From: Bifidobacteriaceae bacterium
Lineage (GTDB): Bacteria > Actinomycetota > Actinomycetes > Actinomycetales > WQXJ01
Reading direction: 5' to 3'
Length of the DNA: 52,216 nt
Assembly (NCBI GenBank): GCA_031268215.1
Contig: JAIRXP010000087.1
Span: forward strand, 1-52,216
The translations under genes were made by a program, and so were the position numbers. The notes beneath the pieces are model-generated. The model worked only from the letters and a program-made list of their open reading frames with translations. It did not search any database and was not told where the DNA came from. Shown here piece by piece: positions 31,080 through 40,462 of this stretch; position 1 is the stretch's first letter; each line of letters opens with the position of its first letter.

Positions 31080-32067
31080 GGCCCCCTCCCGCCTCCGGCT
31101 CTGGCACGCTATCCGGCGGCGTCAGTCGCGGTTGGGCCCGGAACTCTCCTCTGGTGTGACCCAAGACAAATTCGCGCAGCGAGGATTCCACTGGGCGCAG
31201 CTCCCGCAACATGATCCCTTCATCAAACGCGACCTGGCAGACCACCTCTGGCTCGCAGTCGCATCGCAACGCTTCTCCCTCCGGCTTGACCACAATCCCC
31301 TGGGCGGACAAGGCCTCTTCGAGGCCACGATCATTCGCTGAGCGGACTATCGTTTGCCGCCCACCAGAATCGAGCAAAGTTCGCTTGTCCTGGGCCGCCA
31401 CTACCCGGCCCCGATTAATCACCACCACATGGTCAGCCATATCGGCGATTTCGCTGATCAAGTGGGTAGACACGAGTACGCCTTTGCCGGCGCGGGCCAG
31501 CGCCAGCAACATTGCCCGCAGCCAGTCGATGCCTTCCGGGTCAAGACCATTCATCGGTTCATCGAGCAATAGGTAATCAGGATCAGGCACAACGGCACAG
31601 GCCAGAGCCAGTCTTTGGCGCATGCCAAGGGACAGCCGGCCGACCCGCTGGCGCTCCGCCTTGGCCAGACCCACCGTGTTGATCATTTCCCCGCCACGGC
31701 TTTGCGCGAGCCCCACCCCCAGGCAGACAAGCTGCATTGTCTGTCTAACCGTCCGGCCGGAGTTCAGCGTGCTGGCGTCTAGGACCGCCCCCACGCTCCG
31801 GGCGGCGTTCGGAATCCGCGCCAACGGCCATCCGTCGAATAGCGTCATACCCGCGCTGGCCTGCGCCAACCCCAGCATGATCCGCATGGTTGTGGTCTTG
31901 CCCGAACCGTTGGGCCCAAAGAATCCCGTCACCGATCCCCGTGGCACATCAAAACTCACGTTATCCACAACGATCGCTTGGCCATAACGCTTACTCAGGT
32001 TCCTGACAGCGATCCCGCCGGGGCTCCCGCCCGCCGTGCGCCCGGCCCCCGTCTCCTGCGCTGTCAC
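31072..32067 (-). CDS. ABC exporter ATP-binding protein (BcrA-like)
   Basis: This 331-residue protein has one ABC domain with Walker A GPNGSGKT near residue 50, signature LSLGMRQR, Walker B LLLDEPMNGLDPEG and switch His in VSTHLISE. About 110 C-terminal residues beyond the core form the accessory domain usual in drug and bacteriocin exporter ATPases. It is first in a two-gene operon with the overlapping permease. The Pro/Gly-rich tail is low complexity. Confidence 0.88.
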   Translation of the reverse strand: MTAQETGAGRTAGGSPGGIAVRNLSKRYGQAIVVDNVSFDVPRGSVTGFFGPNGSGKTTTMRIMLGLAQASAGMTLFDGWPLARIPNAARSVGAVLDASTLNSGRTVRQTMQLVCLGVGLAQSRGGEMINTVGLAKAERQRVGRLSLGMRQRLALACAVVPDPDYLLLDEPMNGLDPEGIDWLRAMLLALARAGKGVLVSTHLISEIADMADHVVVINRGRVVAAQDKRTLLDSGGRQTIVRSANDRGLEEALSAQGIVVKPEGEALRCDCEPEVVCQVAFDEGIMLRELRPVESSLREFVLGHTRGEFRAQPRLTPPDSVPEPEAGGGRG

Positions 32068-32227
32068 CTCCTAATGCTCTCACACGGTCTTTGAACTGGC
32101 CTCCGTCCCGTTTCAACCACCTGGCGACAAGAACCGTCTGAGTTGGCCGATGCCGCCGGGCCAGTTCGCGCACATGATGGGCCGGCTAAGTGGTTGACCT
32201 GGCGAATAGTTGGCAGCGGCGCGACAG

Positions 32228-32491
32228 CTAGCCGCAGGCTGAGGCCAACGGGCAAGCCAGGCACACCGCGCGACTGGCGGATCCGGAGTCAGCGGGAGCC
32301 CGGTTGGCTGGCTTCAGAGAGGGGTAGTCGGCTTTGGCGGTCCCCCGGTTGGCGCGGGCTGGCGGGCACGCCAGACCACCTGACCGCACCACTGCCGCCA
32401 CCAGCTCCTCCGGCAGACGCAGATCCAGCGCGACCTGCCGCGCGGTCTGGCCCTTTGCTAGGAGCCCACGGATCTGACCGGCCAGACTCAT
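32228..32491 (-). CDS. feoC: FeoC-like winged-helix protein with C-terminal cysteines
   Basis: This 87-residue protein begins with a winged-helix-like segment, GQIRGLLAKGQTARQVALDL, matching FeoC/DtxR-type HTH starts. It ends in CLACPLASACG, three Cys that could hold an Fe-S cluster as in FeoC. FeoC modulates FeoB stability or activity or regulates the operon. The ATG overlaps the feoB stop (ATGA). The assignment rests mainly on position, size and Cys cluster. Confidence 0.75.
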   Translation of the reverse strand: MSLAGQIRGLLAKGQTARQVALDLRLPEELVAAVVRSGGLACPPARANRGTAKADYPSLKPANRAPADSGSASRAVCLACPLASACG

Positions 32492-34590
32492 AGCAGCGCA
32501 CCGATCTGGAACACGATCACAGCCAGCACCCAGGACACCACCAAGGACAACCCCAGCGCCGAGGCGGTCGGCTTGGAGCCGAACAGCCGGCGCTGTTCGG
32601 CCAAGGTAACCATGCAGGGCGTGTAGCCCAAACAGAAGAACATGTAGGCCAGGCCCGCAGCGGCGCCATGGCCACCAGAGGAGCGGTCGAGAGCCGCCTG
32701 GACTAACCAGCTCAGGTCGCCGGGCTGGGACGGATCTTCCGGCTCATCCATGCCGAAGGTCGTAGCCAGAGTGCCGACAGCCGCCTCCTTAGCCACAAAA
32801 CCAGTCATCAGGGACGCCGTGACATGCCAATCATCGAATCCGGCCGGAGCAAAAATGGGAGCGACCGCTTGCGCGGCGGCGCCGAGCGCCGAATCGCGTG
32901 GCGGAACCTCGTCACCGATCACATAGCCCCCAGACACCGGGACTGACAGCAACGCCCAGACCAGCATCGTCAAAGTCAATATGACCCGGCCCGCCCGCAA
33001 TGCGAAGTCGCGGCAACGCAGAGCCACCGAGCGCACCAACGGCGCAGGGCGGGGAATTTGATAAGGCGGTAGCACCAGGATCAGCGGCTCCTGGCCAACA
33101 GCCCGGAAAGCGGTCTTCCGCAACGCCAAGCCAACCAGCACGATCACCGCTACCGACGCCAGGTACATCATGAACACCACCGTGCCAGCCTGATGCGGGA
33201 AGAAGACACTAGCGATGAACAGGAATATCACCAGACGGGCCGTGCAAGAGGCATAGGGCACCAACAGTCCTGTCAGGAGCCGCTGACGCGCGTTCGGCAA
33301 AGTCTTGGTCGCCGCCAACGCGGGCAGATTGCAGCCAAACCCAATCACCAGTGGCAGCATGGCCCGCCCATCTAGACCAATCAGCCGCATCATCCGGTCT
33401 GAGACCAAGGCGGCCCGGGCCATGTAGCCGCAGTCTTCCAGCAACGCGATAGCCAGGAACATGATCGCCATCAGCGGCAGAAACGACACCACCACGCCAA
33501 TACCGGCCAGGATGCCGTTGTGGGTCAACGACTCGAACCAGCCACCATCCCAGTGGACCGCTTCAAGGCCAGATTGAACCCAGTCGCCAACCGTCCGGGT
33601 GATGAACCCCTCGAAGGCATCCTGGATTGGTCCCGCCACCGTGGTAGTCAACTGGAAAATGCCCCACAACACGGCCAGGAACACCGGCAGGCCGACCCAC
33701 CATTTCAGCAGCCACTTATCCAGCTTGTCGGATCCAGCGGGTGTTGGCGGGCGGTCCAGATCGGCTTCACCGATCACCCTCGCCACCCAATCGAAAATTG
33801 AGTCTGCCCTCAGGGCCAGATAGTTCTGGCCCTCATCCAGGCTTACATTCGCTTCCTCATCTGGGCCTTCGCCCGGGCCATCATCTGGCGCCGCCTCCGC
33901 TGTTTCAGCCGTTTCAGCCAAGTCCCCAGTCCCGGCTGGACTGCCTGGGTCCGCCGCGGGCGCCTCAACGCGCGGCCGGTCCGGGGAAATCAATGCCGCT
34001 GCCACCGTCGCCGCCAGGCGTTCACCGCCTTGCCCGCGCCTCGGATCAACCTCCACCACTGGGACGCCGAGCACGTCTTGGAGCTGTGCGCTGTCCACGC
34101 GAACGCCACGTGAGCGGGCGACATCGGCCATGGTTACCGCCACGACCAAGGGAACCCGCAAGACCGCTAGCTGCCCCACCAGATATAACGACGAGGCCGG
34201 CGCGTTAGCGTCCACCACCGCCACCACCAAGTCCGGGCCGGCGGACCCTGATGCCGGTGGCGCCACGGCCTCAGCCGTGACTTGCTCATCGGGGCTCTGC
34301 GCCAATAGCGAATAGGTGCCTGGCAGGTCGACCAAACGCACAAGACCGGGCCAATCCTGGGCCGGCAGGTCCGCGGTGCGGGCCTGGAGAGCCGGCAGTC
34401 TCCAACGCCCGGCGGTGTAAGACACGGTGGTCCGGGGCGCGTTCATGGTCTTCTGGTTCGAGCCGGTCAACAGGTTGAACAGGGTTGACTTGCCGACGTT
34501 CGGGTTGCCCACCAGCATCACCCGGAGCAAAGTCTTGCCATCGGTTTCGGGGGTTGTGGCTTGGTGGTGGTGGCTGGCCGTCCGGGTCAC
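32488..34590 (-). CDS. feoB: Ferrous iron transporter FeoB
   Basis: This 700-residue inner-membrane Fe(II) transporter starts with a G domain: G1 GNPNVGKST near residue 28, G2 PRTTVSY, and G3 DLPGTYSL. The G4 motif reads VTMADVA, with Thr where many FeoB have Asn. A long acidic Ala/Glu/Gly linker (about residues 215-255) separates it from the membrane part, which has Gate motifs GFGCNLPALAATK and LGYTPCMVTLA. The GTG start overlaps the feoA stop (GTGA). It is regulated as one feoABC operon, probably by a DtxR/IdeR protein. Confidence 0.95.
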   Translation of the reverse strand: MTRTASHHHQATTPETDGKTLLRVMLVGNPNVGKSTLFNLLTGSNQKTMNAPRTTVSYTAGRWRLPALQARTADLPAQDWPGLVRLVDLPGTYSLLAQSPDEQVTAEAVAPPASGSAGPDLVVAVVDANAPASSLYLVGQLAVLRVPLVVAVTMADVARSRGVRVDSAQLQDVLGVPVVEVDPRRGQGGERLAATVAAALISPDRPRVEAPAADPGSPAGTGDLAETAETAEAAPDDGPGEGPDEEANVSLDEGQNYLALRADSIFDWVARVIGEADLDRPPTPAGSDKLDKWLLKWWVGLPVFLAVLWGIFQLTTTVAGPIQDAFEGFITRTVGDWVQSGLEAVHWDGGWFESLTHNGILAGIGVVVSFLPLMAIMFLAIALLEDCGYMARAALVSDRMMRLIGLDGRAMLPLVIGFGCNLPALAATKTLPNARQRLLTGLLVPYASCTARLVIFLFIASVFFPHQAGTVVFMMYLASVAVIVLVGLALRKTAFRAVGQEPLILVLPPYQIPRPAPLVRSVALRCRDFALRAGRVILTLTMLVWALLSVPVSGGYVIGDEVPPRDSALGAAAQAVAPIFAPAGFDDWHVTASLMTGFVAKEAAVGTLATTFGMDEPEDPSQPGDLSWLVQAALDRSSGGHGAAAGLAYMFFCLGYTPCMVTLAEQRRLFGSKPTASALGLSLVVSWVLAVIVFQIGALL

Positions 34591-34868
34591 GCCGGCGCAC
34601 CGGCCAGCGCGCTGGCCGTACTCGCAGTACTGCTGGTGATTAGACTCGTTGTCACGCTGGCGGCGGTCGCCTTATCGAGGGCCAGCCTGTGCCCACCGCA
34701 CATGACCACTGTTCCGCCGAAGACCGTCCGCTGCATCACACAAACCACGCACCCGGGGCGCAATCCGATCTCGCACAGTCTGAGCGCGGTCTGGCCATCC
34801 AGCGCCGCCTTCTCAATGCGCAGCGGTGCGCCGAGCGGTGCTTCGGTCAACTTCACGTAACTAAGCAT
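34587..34868 (-). CDS. feoA: Ferrous iron transport protein FeoA
   Basis: This 93-residue SH3-like protein supports FeoB at the cytoplasmic face. The core has ALRLCEIGLRPGCVVCVMQRT and GTVVMCGGHRLALDKATA. I chose ATG 34868; the longer frame to 34910 would read through the DtxR-like box. A GTG at 34856 is another option, and no start has a good SD. Two Cys near residues 36-46 are not usual for FeoA. Confidence 0.88.
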   Translation of the reverse strand: MLSYVKLTEAPLGAPLRIEKAALDGQTALRLCEIGLRPGCVVCVMQRTVFGGTVVMCGGHRLALDKATAASVTTSLITSSTASTASALAGAPA

Positions 34869-34873
34869 AACCC

Positions 34874-34892
34874 TAAGGTAAGGCTTGCCTCG
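34874..34892 (-). promoter_or_regulatory. DtxR/IdeR-like iron box at feoA
   Basis: TAAGGTAAGGCTTGCCTCG, written on the plus strand, agrees with the actinobacterial iron-box consensus TTAGGTTAGGCTAACCTAA at 13 of 19 positions, including the central AGGCT and both flanking blocks. It lies directly before the feoA start. Fe(II)-bound DtxR/IdeR would be expected to repress feoABC here. Confidence 0.7.
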
Positions 34893-35171
34893 GGCTCGAG
34901 GGCCTCGCATTCTGGGGGTTCAGGTGTCTACTACTGGTTGCTTTGGTCAAATCTCAAGGGACGGTCATCCTGCGCCCGCAGCTCCCCGTTCACTGCGACG
35001 TGACGCGCCGGTACCGAAGGCAGATCCTTTGGCCGCCGGAGTAGTTCCCGATGCCGTGTAGTGGGCACTCAGCAAACCGCACGGTCCCGCGGCTGCCGGG
35101 CTTTGGCCCAGTCCCGCCTGCCTTGTGCCATCGCCACAATTGTCACTTCATTCCACCGCTGGCCGGCTCTT

Positions 35172-35840
35172 TCACGACAGCAGTCCTTCCCGGATCACCG
35201 TGACTTTGCCCCAATCATCCGCCGAATACTTCATACCGGGAAACCCCGACACAAAGTCAGGGAACACGACCTCATTCAACACAGAATCCATCCTATTCCG
35301 CACATAATCCAGGCTCACCCCATGCTCCACCAAATACTCCCCCAGATCTGAAATATCCTCCTCGGACTCGTCCACCTCGACCGACAAGTGAAGTTCCCGG
35401 CTGGACCGGTAATAGACGGCCCTCCACATCAACTCCAGCCCGGGACTGACCGTTTCCTCATACCGGACGTGCATTCGCACCGGAGAGAGGCTCTTTTCCC
35501 AACTAGTCTGACAGAAATTCCCCTCATTCTCCAAATCGGCAAAGATAAGAACCGACACGTCCGGATCATACCTGTGCAGGATCACTTGCGCCCGGTAACC
35601 CATCCACAGGTCCGGACCACACGTAGAATTCCGATACGGTCCATTGATTTCGCGCCCGGGCTTCGCCCCCCAAATCCACTCATGCCACATCATCTTCTCA
35701 AACACATTCACCGGCCGATTCACCCAACCGACCACGCCTCCCGCACAGACCAAGACCAACCCCATCACACCCAAGGTCCGGCGTGCTCGGCGCCTCCCCT
35801 GCGACGCCGTCTGTGGCTGCGGAGCGGTCTCAGAGTTCAT
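35172..35840 (-). CDS. Membrane-anchored protein, putative immunity-type partner
   Basis: This 222-residue protein has a short basic head, one transmembrane helix at about residues 24-42 (LGVMGLVLVCAGGVVGWV), and an extracytoplasmic domain rich in Tyr, Trp and acidic residues. The end carries VFPDFVSGFPGMKYSADDWGKVTVI. The protein cut off by the right window edge has the same C-terminal pattern (LTDFLAVNPRVKFTTEDWGTVEVV), so they are paralogues. It overlaps the large WXG-type gene by 11 bases. Small membrane proteins after secreted-effector genes are often immunity proteins, but I recognise no family. Confidence 0.6.
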   Translation of the reverse strand: MNSETAPQPQTASQGRRRARRTLGVMGLVLVCAGGVVGWVNRPVNVFEKMMWHEWIWGAKPGREINGPYRNSTCGPDLWMGYRAQVILHRYDPDVSVLIFADLENEGNFCQTSWEKSLSPVRMHVRYEETVSPGLELMWRAVYYRSSRELHLSVEVDESEEDISDLGEYLVEHGVSLDYVRNRMDSVLNEVVFPDFVSGFPGMKYSADDWGKVTVIREGLLS

Positions 35841-37086
35841 TTGACCGGCGCTCCAAAGCCTTCAAGAACCGTTTCCCCTCGGCTGTCGAATACGGATTTA
35901 GTCCGGTCATCCCCAGTGGGCCAGCCTGCGTTGGAGTCATCGCCTTTACGACATCACGCAGTGAGTATTGTTCCAGGAACCGGTCGGCCCTGGTGTATCG
36001 ACCGTAATTCAGGTCACGGTAGTACTGGTCGGCCGCGTCCCCCAGACTCATCCCGTTTCGGCTCATCTCCGCCAGGTTAACGGCGTCCAGATCGGCCTTG
36101 TAGTCGCCGTTCCCCAAGGACGGCTCTTTGCCCGCGAAGTGCGTGGTGTCGCCTAGCCAGCCGGCCAGCGCCCGCCGATCACCGGGTGTCACACTCGCCA
36201 GCCGGTACTCAGCAGGATCCAGTTCCGCCGCGGCTGTCGCCGCCATATGCACAAAGTCGACATGGCCGTGGGCGGCCTGATACCGCTCCATCCAGAACTC
36301 CTCGAAATCCTCAGGACTCATGGATTTCCCAAGGTGTTCTTCCCACTCCTTGCGCAGAGCGTCCTCGCTTCCGCCGTGTCCCTTGACCGCTTCCTTGAAC
36401 GCCTCGTTTGGGTCATCGTTTGCGCCGGAGAGGATGTGCTGCTTCTCAAGCGCAAACCGCAGATGCTCATATTCGCCGTTATCAAGTCCTAGGTATCCAA
36501 AGACGCCGGGAAGATCCAGCGCCTTTGGAATGTATTGCCCTAGGGGCCCAGGCACCGGCACGACGAAATATTCCCCTAGACTGCCAACGGTATTGTCCCA
36601 GAAGAAGTCGTCGTACTCGAACTTCGACAGGATCAGCATCAGGTAGTATGCCCGCATTTCGTCACTGGCGTCCGGCATCTTCTCCGCCAGGGCGGCTTCC
36701 AGCTCTAGGATGATCGTGACCGATTCCTGGTCCAGCCCCCATTCAGCCGCGAGGCGCTCCTCCCTGGTGGCCCCTTCGGTTCCATAGAGCTGCGGCCCGC
36801 CGGGTCGGCACTGGTCTATCGCTGCCTGGGCTATGCGAGCGGCGTCCTCGACCCGTTGAGCTTCACGTTGATACTCGGATCGCAGTTGGTCTTTCCGGCG
36901 AGCGAGCTCCGCCAGGCCATCGTCCGGCGGAGTGTAACCCGGCCCTAGCACCGGGAGCGTCGCTGCCACCGCTACCCGCACCGCCAATATCTGCCTGTCC
37001 ACCTCCGCCGCTTTAGACTTCAGTCCCTCTATCACGATCCCGGCGTCGGACACCACGCCGCCGTAGGTTCTCGGCGCCTCCGCCAT
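35830..37086 (-). CDS. Large protein of a WXG100-like secreted-effector locus
   Basis: This 418-residue soluble protein starts at ATG 37086. Residues 1-110 are helical and end in a coiled-coil-like Arg/Glu stretch (RRKDQLRSEYQREAQRVEDA), typical of type VII (ESX) substrate heads. A middle region has Pro/Gly-rich PVPGPLGQYIPKALDLPG. The last 150 residues, with EHLGKSMSPEDFEEFW and GDAADQYYRDLNYGRYTRA, may be the effector domain; I recognise no toxin motif. The start abuts a G6 tract with no room for an SD. Removing one G joins this frame to the upstream ORF at 37013-37309, which would give a 492-residue protein. I therefore suspect one frameshifted gene. Confidence 0.65.
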   Translation of the reverse strand: MAEAPRTYGGVVSDAGIVIEGLKSKAAEVDRQILAVRVAVAATLPVLGPGYTPPDDGLAELARRKDQLRSEYQREAQRVEDAARIAQAAIDQCRPGGPQLYGTEGATREERLAAEWGLDQESVTIILELEAALAEKMPDASDEMRAYYLMLILSKFEYDDFFWDNTVGSLGEYFVVPVPGPLGQYIPKALDLPGVFGYLGLDNGEYEHLRFALEKQHILSGANDDPNEAFKEAVKGHGGSEDALRKEWEEHLGKSMSPEDFEEFWMERYQAAHGHVDFVHMAATAAAELDPAEYRLASVTPGDRRALAGWLGDTTHFAGKEPSLGNGDYKADLDAVNLAEMSRNGMSLGDAADQYYRDLNYGRYTRADRFLEQYSLRDVVKAMTPTQAGPLGMTGLNPYSTAEGKRFLKALERRSNEL

Positions 37087-37309
37087 CCCCCCTTGCCTGC
37101 ACGGCGGCCTGTTCGCAAGCTTCGCCGTGGGCGCGCAGCGCCGCAAAGCCGAGGTCAGCAGCTCGGCCCCGCCAGTGGCCATCCAGGTATCTCACTATGT
37201 CGCTTGCATTCTCGCCCAGCGCCGCGAACCGGTCACCCACAGCCGCAAGGCCATCCGCCGTGTCGAACACGGCACGTGGCTCGTCAGGAGGCAAATCGAA
37301 CGGCTTCAT
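37013..37309 (-). CDS. WXG100-like N-terminal fragment, probably frameshifted
   Basis: This 98-residue frame has a convincing first 72 residues, MKPFDLPPDEPRAVFDTADG and then GHWRGRAADLGFAAL, the W-containing turn and helices of WXG100/LXG-type heads. The last 26 residues are Arg-rich out-of-frame sequence. The switch happens at a run of six G (near 37087-37092). With five G the frame runs directly into the large protein that starts at 37086. It follows the small WXG-like gene by 52 bases. Confidence 0.6.
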   Translation of the reverse strand: MKPFDLPPDEPRAVFDTADGLAAVGDRFAALGENASDIVRYLDGHWRGRAADLGFAALRAHGEACEQAAVQARGDGGGAENLRRRGVRRRDRDRGTEV

Positions 37310-37361
37310 GCCACGCCACCCCTTTTGTGGGACACCGCAATGCCGGGCTGAATGCCCTTAC

Positions 37362-37655
37362 TCACAGCGCATCACCTTCCCGCGCGATCCGTTCGATTAG
37401 GGCTATGGCGGAGGACTCAGATTCATCCACAATTCGCGCCGTCGCAGCGAGCCCGGCGGAAGTCTTTTCCACCGCGACGAGCCTAGCGCGGAGCGCGTCC
37501 TCCCATTCCGCCGCGACCTGATTCGCCAGGCCAGCGACCGTTGGCACTGAACCGCCCAAGGGCATGACCGGAATTGTTGTCCTTGGTCCTTCACAGGCCT
37601 CCGTCAATACCTTTGAGGCCTGGGCCAACCTTTGTGGATCCGCTGCGATTGACAT
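37362..37655 (-). CDS. Small WXG100-like protein
   Basis: This 97-residue helical protein starts MSIAADPQRLAQASKVL, has a central turn AAEWEDALRARL in place of a strict WXG, and continues with a second helix to the end. Size and layout match ESAT-6/CFP-10-type secreted proteins or their DUF-type cousins that pair with larger type VII substrates. No ESX secretion ATPase or membrane components are in the window. It heads a four-gene minus-strand operon. Confidence 0.55.
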   Translation of the reverse strand: MSIAADPQRLAQASKVLTEACEGPRTTIPVMPLGGSVPTVAGLANQVAAEWEDALRARLVAVEKTSAGLAATARIVDESESSAIALIERIAREGDAL

Positions 37656-37744
37656 ACCGCAATGCTAGCGGGCCAAGCAAGAATCACCATGAGCCCAAAA
37701 GAGGAGAAGGCAGCACCCAAGTGCCCCGCCAGAAATAGGGACCG

Positions 37745-40462
37745 TCAGGCGGTGCCGGCGCCCTCTTCCACCGCGACCGCGGCACGGCCCGCCTCAAGGC
37801 GGGCGATTGGCACCCGGAAGGGCGAACAAGACACGTAATCCAGCCCCACCCTGTTGAAGAAATGAATGGAAGCTGGATCCCCGCCATGCTCACCGCACAC
37901 ACCAAGACCGATGTCCGGCCGAGTCTGGCGACCCAATTCGACACCGCGTGAAACTAACTGGCCAACTCCGCGCTGGTCAATCGTCTCAAACGGAGAAACC
38001 TGGAATATGCCCAGCTCCATATAGCGGCCAAAGAAGCCGCCCTCGACATCATCGCGGGAGAAGCCCCATGTGGTCTGAGTCAGGTCATTCGTGCCGAAGG
38101 AGAAGAACTCCGCCGCGCGGGCGATCTCATCAGCCGTCAGGGCCGCTCGCGGCAATTCGATCATGCAGCCAACCGGGATGGACAGAATCTCGCCCTCGGA
38201 TTCGGAGACCTCCTTGATGATCCTTTCGGCCTCATCACGCACCAGATCAAGCTCTGCATAGGACCCAACCAGCGGCACCATGATCTCCGGCTGCGGGTCC
38301 TGGCCAGCCCTTATCAACTGGGCCGTGGCTTCAGCTATGGCACGCACCTGCAGGGCGAATAGCCCTGGCACGGTCAGGCCCAACCGAACCCCGCGCAAGC
38401 CAAGCATGGGATTGGACTCATGTGAACGCTCGACGGCCGCCAGCAACTCCCGTTCGGTTTCTGAGACAGAATCGCCACGGGCCTCGCGTTGGGCAATAGA
38501 CACTGATAGCTGAGTCAGATCCGGCAAGAACTCATGCAACGGCGGGTCAATCAGCCGGACCGTCGTGTGCAGGCCGTCCATCTCCGTGAACAGATCAATG
38601 AAGTCCTGGCGCTGGAGCGGCAGCAGGGCCTCCAAAGCCTCGGCCCGGGTGCCGGCGTCATGCGCCAGAATCAGGCGCTCAATCAGCTTGCGGCGATTGC
38701 CTAGGAACTGGTGCTCGGTACGGCACAGGCCAATGCCTTGCGCGCCCATGCGGCGCGCGCGGGCGGCATCTTCCCCGTTGTCAGCGTTCGCTCTGACCTT
38801 AAGACGGCGCACGGCATCGGCGTGGCCCAAGATCCGGTGTACGGCCATAACCAGCTCCGCCGCGGAACCATCCCCGCCGGTCGCGGCCAACGCCTTATCC
38901 AGCCCCTCGTCGACGTACTGGAAGACGGCCGAGGGAACCACCGGCACGTCGCCCAGGAAGACCTCGCCAGTCGAGCCGTCGATGGCGATCAACTCGCCTT
39001 CCGCGACAGTCGCGCCACCGACCCGGAAAACCCGGCCAGCGGGATCCACGTCAAGGGCGTCAGCACCGACAACGCAGGTGGTCCCCATCCCGCGGGCGAC
39101 AACAGCGGCGTGCGAGGTCTTGCCGCCACGGGCGGTCAGAATGCCGGCCGAGGCGATCATGCCGGACAGGTCATCCGGGTTGGTCTCGCGGCGCACCAAG
39201 ATAACGGTGCGCCCGTCCGCCGCCCAGGCCACCGCCGTGGCGGAATCAAACACTGCCTGGCCCACCGCCGCGCCCGGTGAGGCGGCCATCGCTTTAGTTA
39301 GTAGCTGCTTCTTGGCCGATGGATCGAATTGGGGGAACATCAAGTTGGAAAGCTGATCCCCGGTCACCCGCTCAAGAGCGGTGTCCATGTTTATCAGTCC
39401 CTCATCAACCAATTGCACGGCGATCCGGAACGCGGCGGCGGCGGTGCGCTTACCAACCCGCGTCTGCAACATCCAGAGCTTGCCCCGCTCAACGGTGAAT
39501 TCGATGTCACAAAGATCGCGGTAGTGGTTCTCCAGCGTGCTCATGATCTGGCGGAGCTGGTCGTAGCTGGCGCGGTCAATCTTGGCCATGTCATCTAGGG
39601 ACAGCGTGTTGCGGATGCCCGCCACCACGTCTTCGCCCTGAGCGTTGGGCAAGTAGTCGCCGTAGGCGCCGGTATGGCCGGTGGCCGGGTCGCGGGTGAA
39701 GGCCACCCCGGTACCGGAATCCGGCCCCAAGTTGCCAAAGACCATCGACTGGACGTTGACGGCGGTGCCGAGTTCGTCCGAGATGCGTTCACGCCGCCGG
39801 TACACCTTGGCCCGGTCGGTATTCCAGGAGTTGAAGACTGCAACCACGGCTGCCTCGACCTGGGCTCTGGGTTCTTGGGGAAATGGCGCCCCGGTCTGAC
39901 GGACGACGATCACTTTGAACTTCTCCACCAGCTCTTTGAGGTCTTGAGCGGTCAGGTCCACGTCTGTTTCAGCGCCGACGGCCTTCTTCTTGGCTTCCAG
40001 TGCGCCCGCGAATAGCTCGCCATCAATATCAAGCACTGTTTTGCCGAACATCTGTATGAGGCGCCGGTAGGAATCCCAGGCGAACCGTTCGTCGCCGGCG
40101 AATTCCGCCAGCCCCAGCACTGATTGATCATTCAGGCCCACGTTCAGGACGGTCTCCATCATTCCGGGCATGGAGAACTTGGCCCCCGAGCGCACCGAGA
40201 CCAGCAACGGCTCGGTGTCACCGCCCAGTTTGCGGCCAAAGGTCGCCTCCAGGTTGTCGATCGCCTCGGTGACTTGCCCCGCCAGTTCCTCGGGGTTGTA
40301 GCCGTGGTGCATGTAGAAACGGCACGCCTCGGTCGTGATGGTGAAGCCTGGGGGGACAGGCAGCCCCAACCCAGTCATCTCGCCCAGGTTGGCACCCTTG
40401 CCACCTAGTAAGTCCTTCAGATCCTTGTTGCCTTCAGTGAAACTGTAAACGTACTTGGGCAC
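37745..40462 (-). CDS. ppdK: Pyruvate, phosphate dikinase
   Basis: This 905-residue enzyme interconverts pyruvate + ATP + Pi with PEP + AMP + PPi. The N-terminal nucleotide domain starts VPKYVYSFTEG with LLGGKGANLGEM and GFTITTEAC. The central phospho-His loop is GGKTSHAAVVARGMGT. The C-terminal TIM barrel has the catalytic Cys in GVCGEHGGDP. I chose GTG 40462, preceded by GGAAGG; the frame runs open 74 codons further upstream without an SD or domain. It stands alone, divergent from the iolE-like gene, and suggests gluconeogenic or PPi-linked glycolytic use. Confidence 0.95.
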   Translation of the reverse strand: MPKYVYSFTEGNKDLKDLLGGKGANLGEMTGLGLPVPPGFTITTEACRFYMHHGYNPEELAGQVTEAIDNLEATFGRKLGGDTEPLLVSVRSGAKFSMPGMMETVLNVGLNDQSVLGLAEFAGDERFAWDSYRRLIQMFGKTVLDIDGELFAGALEAKKKAVGAETDVDLTAQDLKELVEKFKVIVVRQTGAPFPQEPRAQVEAAVVAVFNSWNTDRAKVYRRRERISDELGTAVNVQSMVFGNLGPDSGTGVAFTRDPATGHTGAYGDYLPNAQGEDVVAGIRNTLSLDDMAKIDRASYDQLRQIMSTLENHYRDLCDIEFTVERGKLWMLQTRVGKRTAAAAFRIAVQLVDEGLINMDTALERVTGDQLSNLMFPQFDPSAKKQLLTKAMAASPGAAVGQAVFDSATAVAWAADGRTVILVRRETNPDDLSGMIASAGILTARGGKTSHAAVVARGMGTTCVVGADALDVDPAGRVFRVGGATVAEGELIAIDGSTGEVFLGDVPVVPSAVFQYVDEGLDKALAATGGDGSAAELVMAVHRILGHADAVRRLKVRANADNGEDAARARRMGAQGIGLCRTEHQFLGNRRKLIERLILAHDAGTRAEALEALLPLQRQDFIDLFTEMDGLHTTVRLIDPPLHEFLPDLTQLSVSIAQREARGDSVSETERELLAAVERSHESNPMLGLRGVRLGLTVPGLFALQVRAIAEATAQLIRAGQDPQPEIMVPLVGSYAELDLVRDEAERIIKEVSESEGEILSIPVGCMIELPRAALTADEIARAAEFFSFGTNDLTQTTWGFSRDDVEGGFFGRYMELGIFQVSPFETIDQRGVGQLVSRGVELGRQTRPDIGLGVCGEHGGDPASIHFFNRVGLDYVSCSPFRVPIARLEAGRAAVAVEEGAGTA

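Noticed and set aside
34587..34910. Longer feoA starting at ATG 34910
   Set aside because: The extra codons would be the DtxR-like operator and carry no conserved FeoA sequence.
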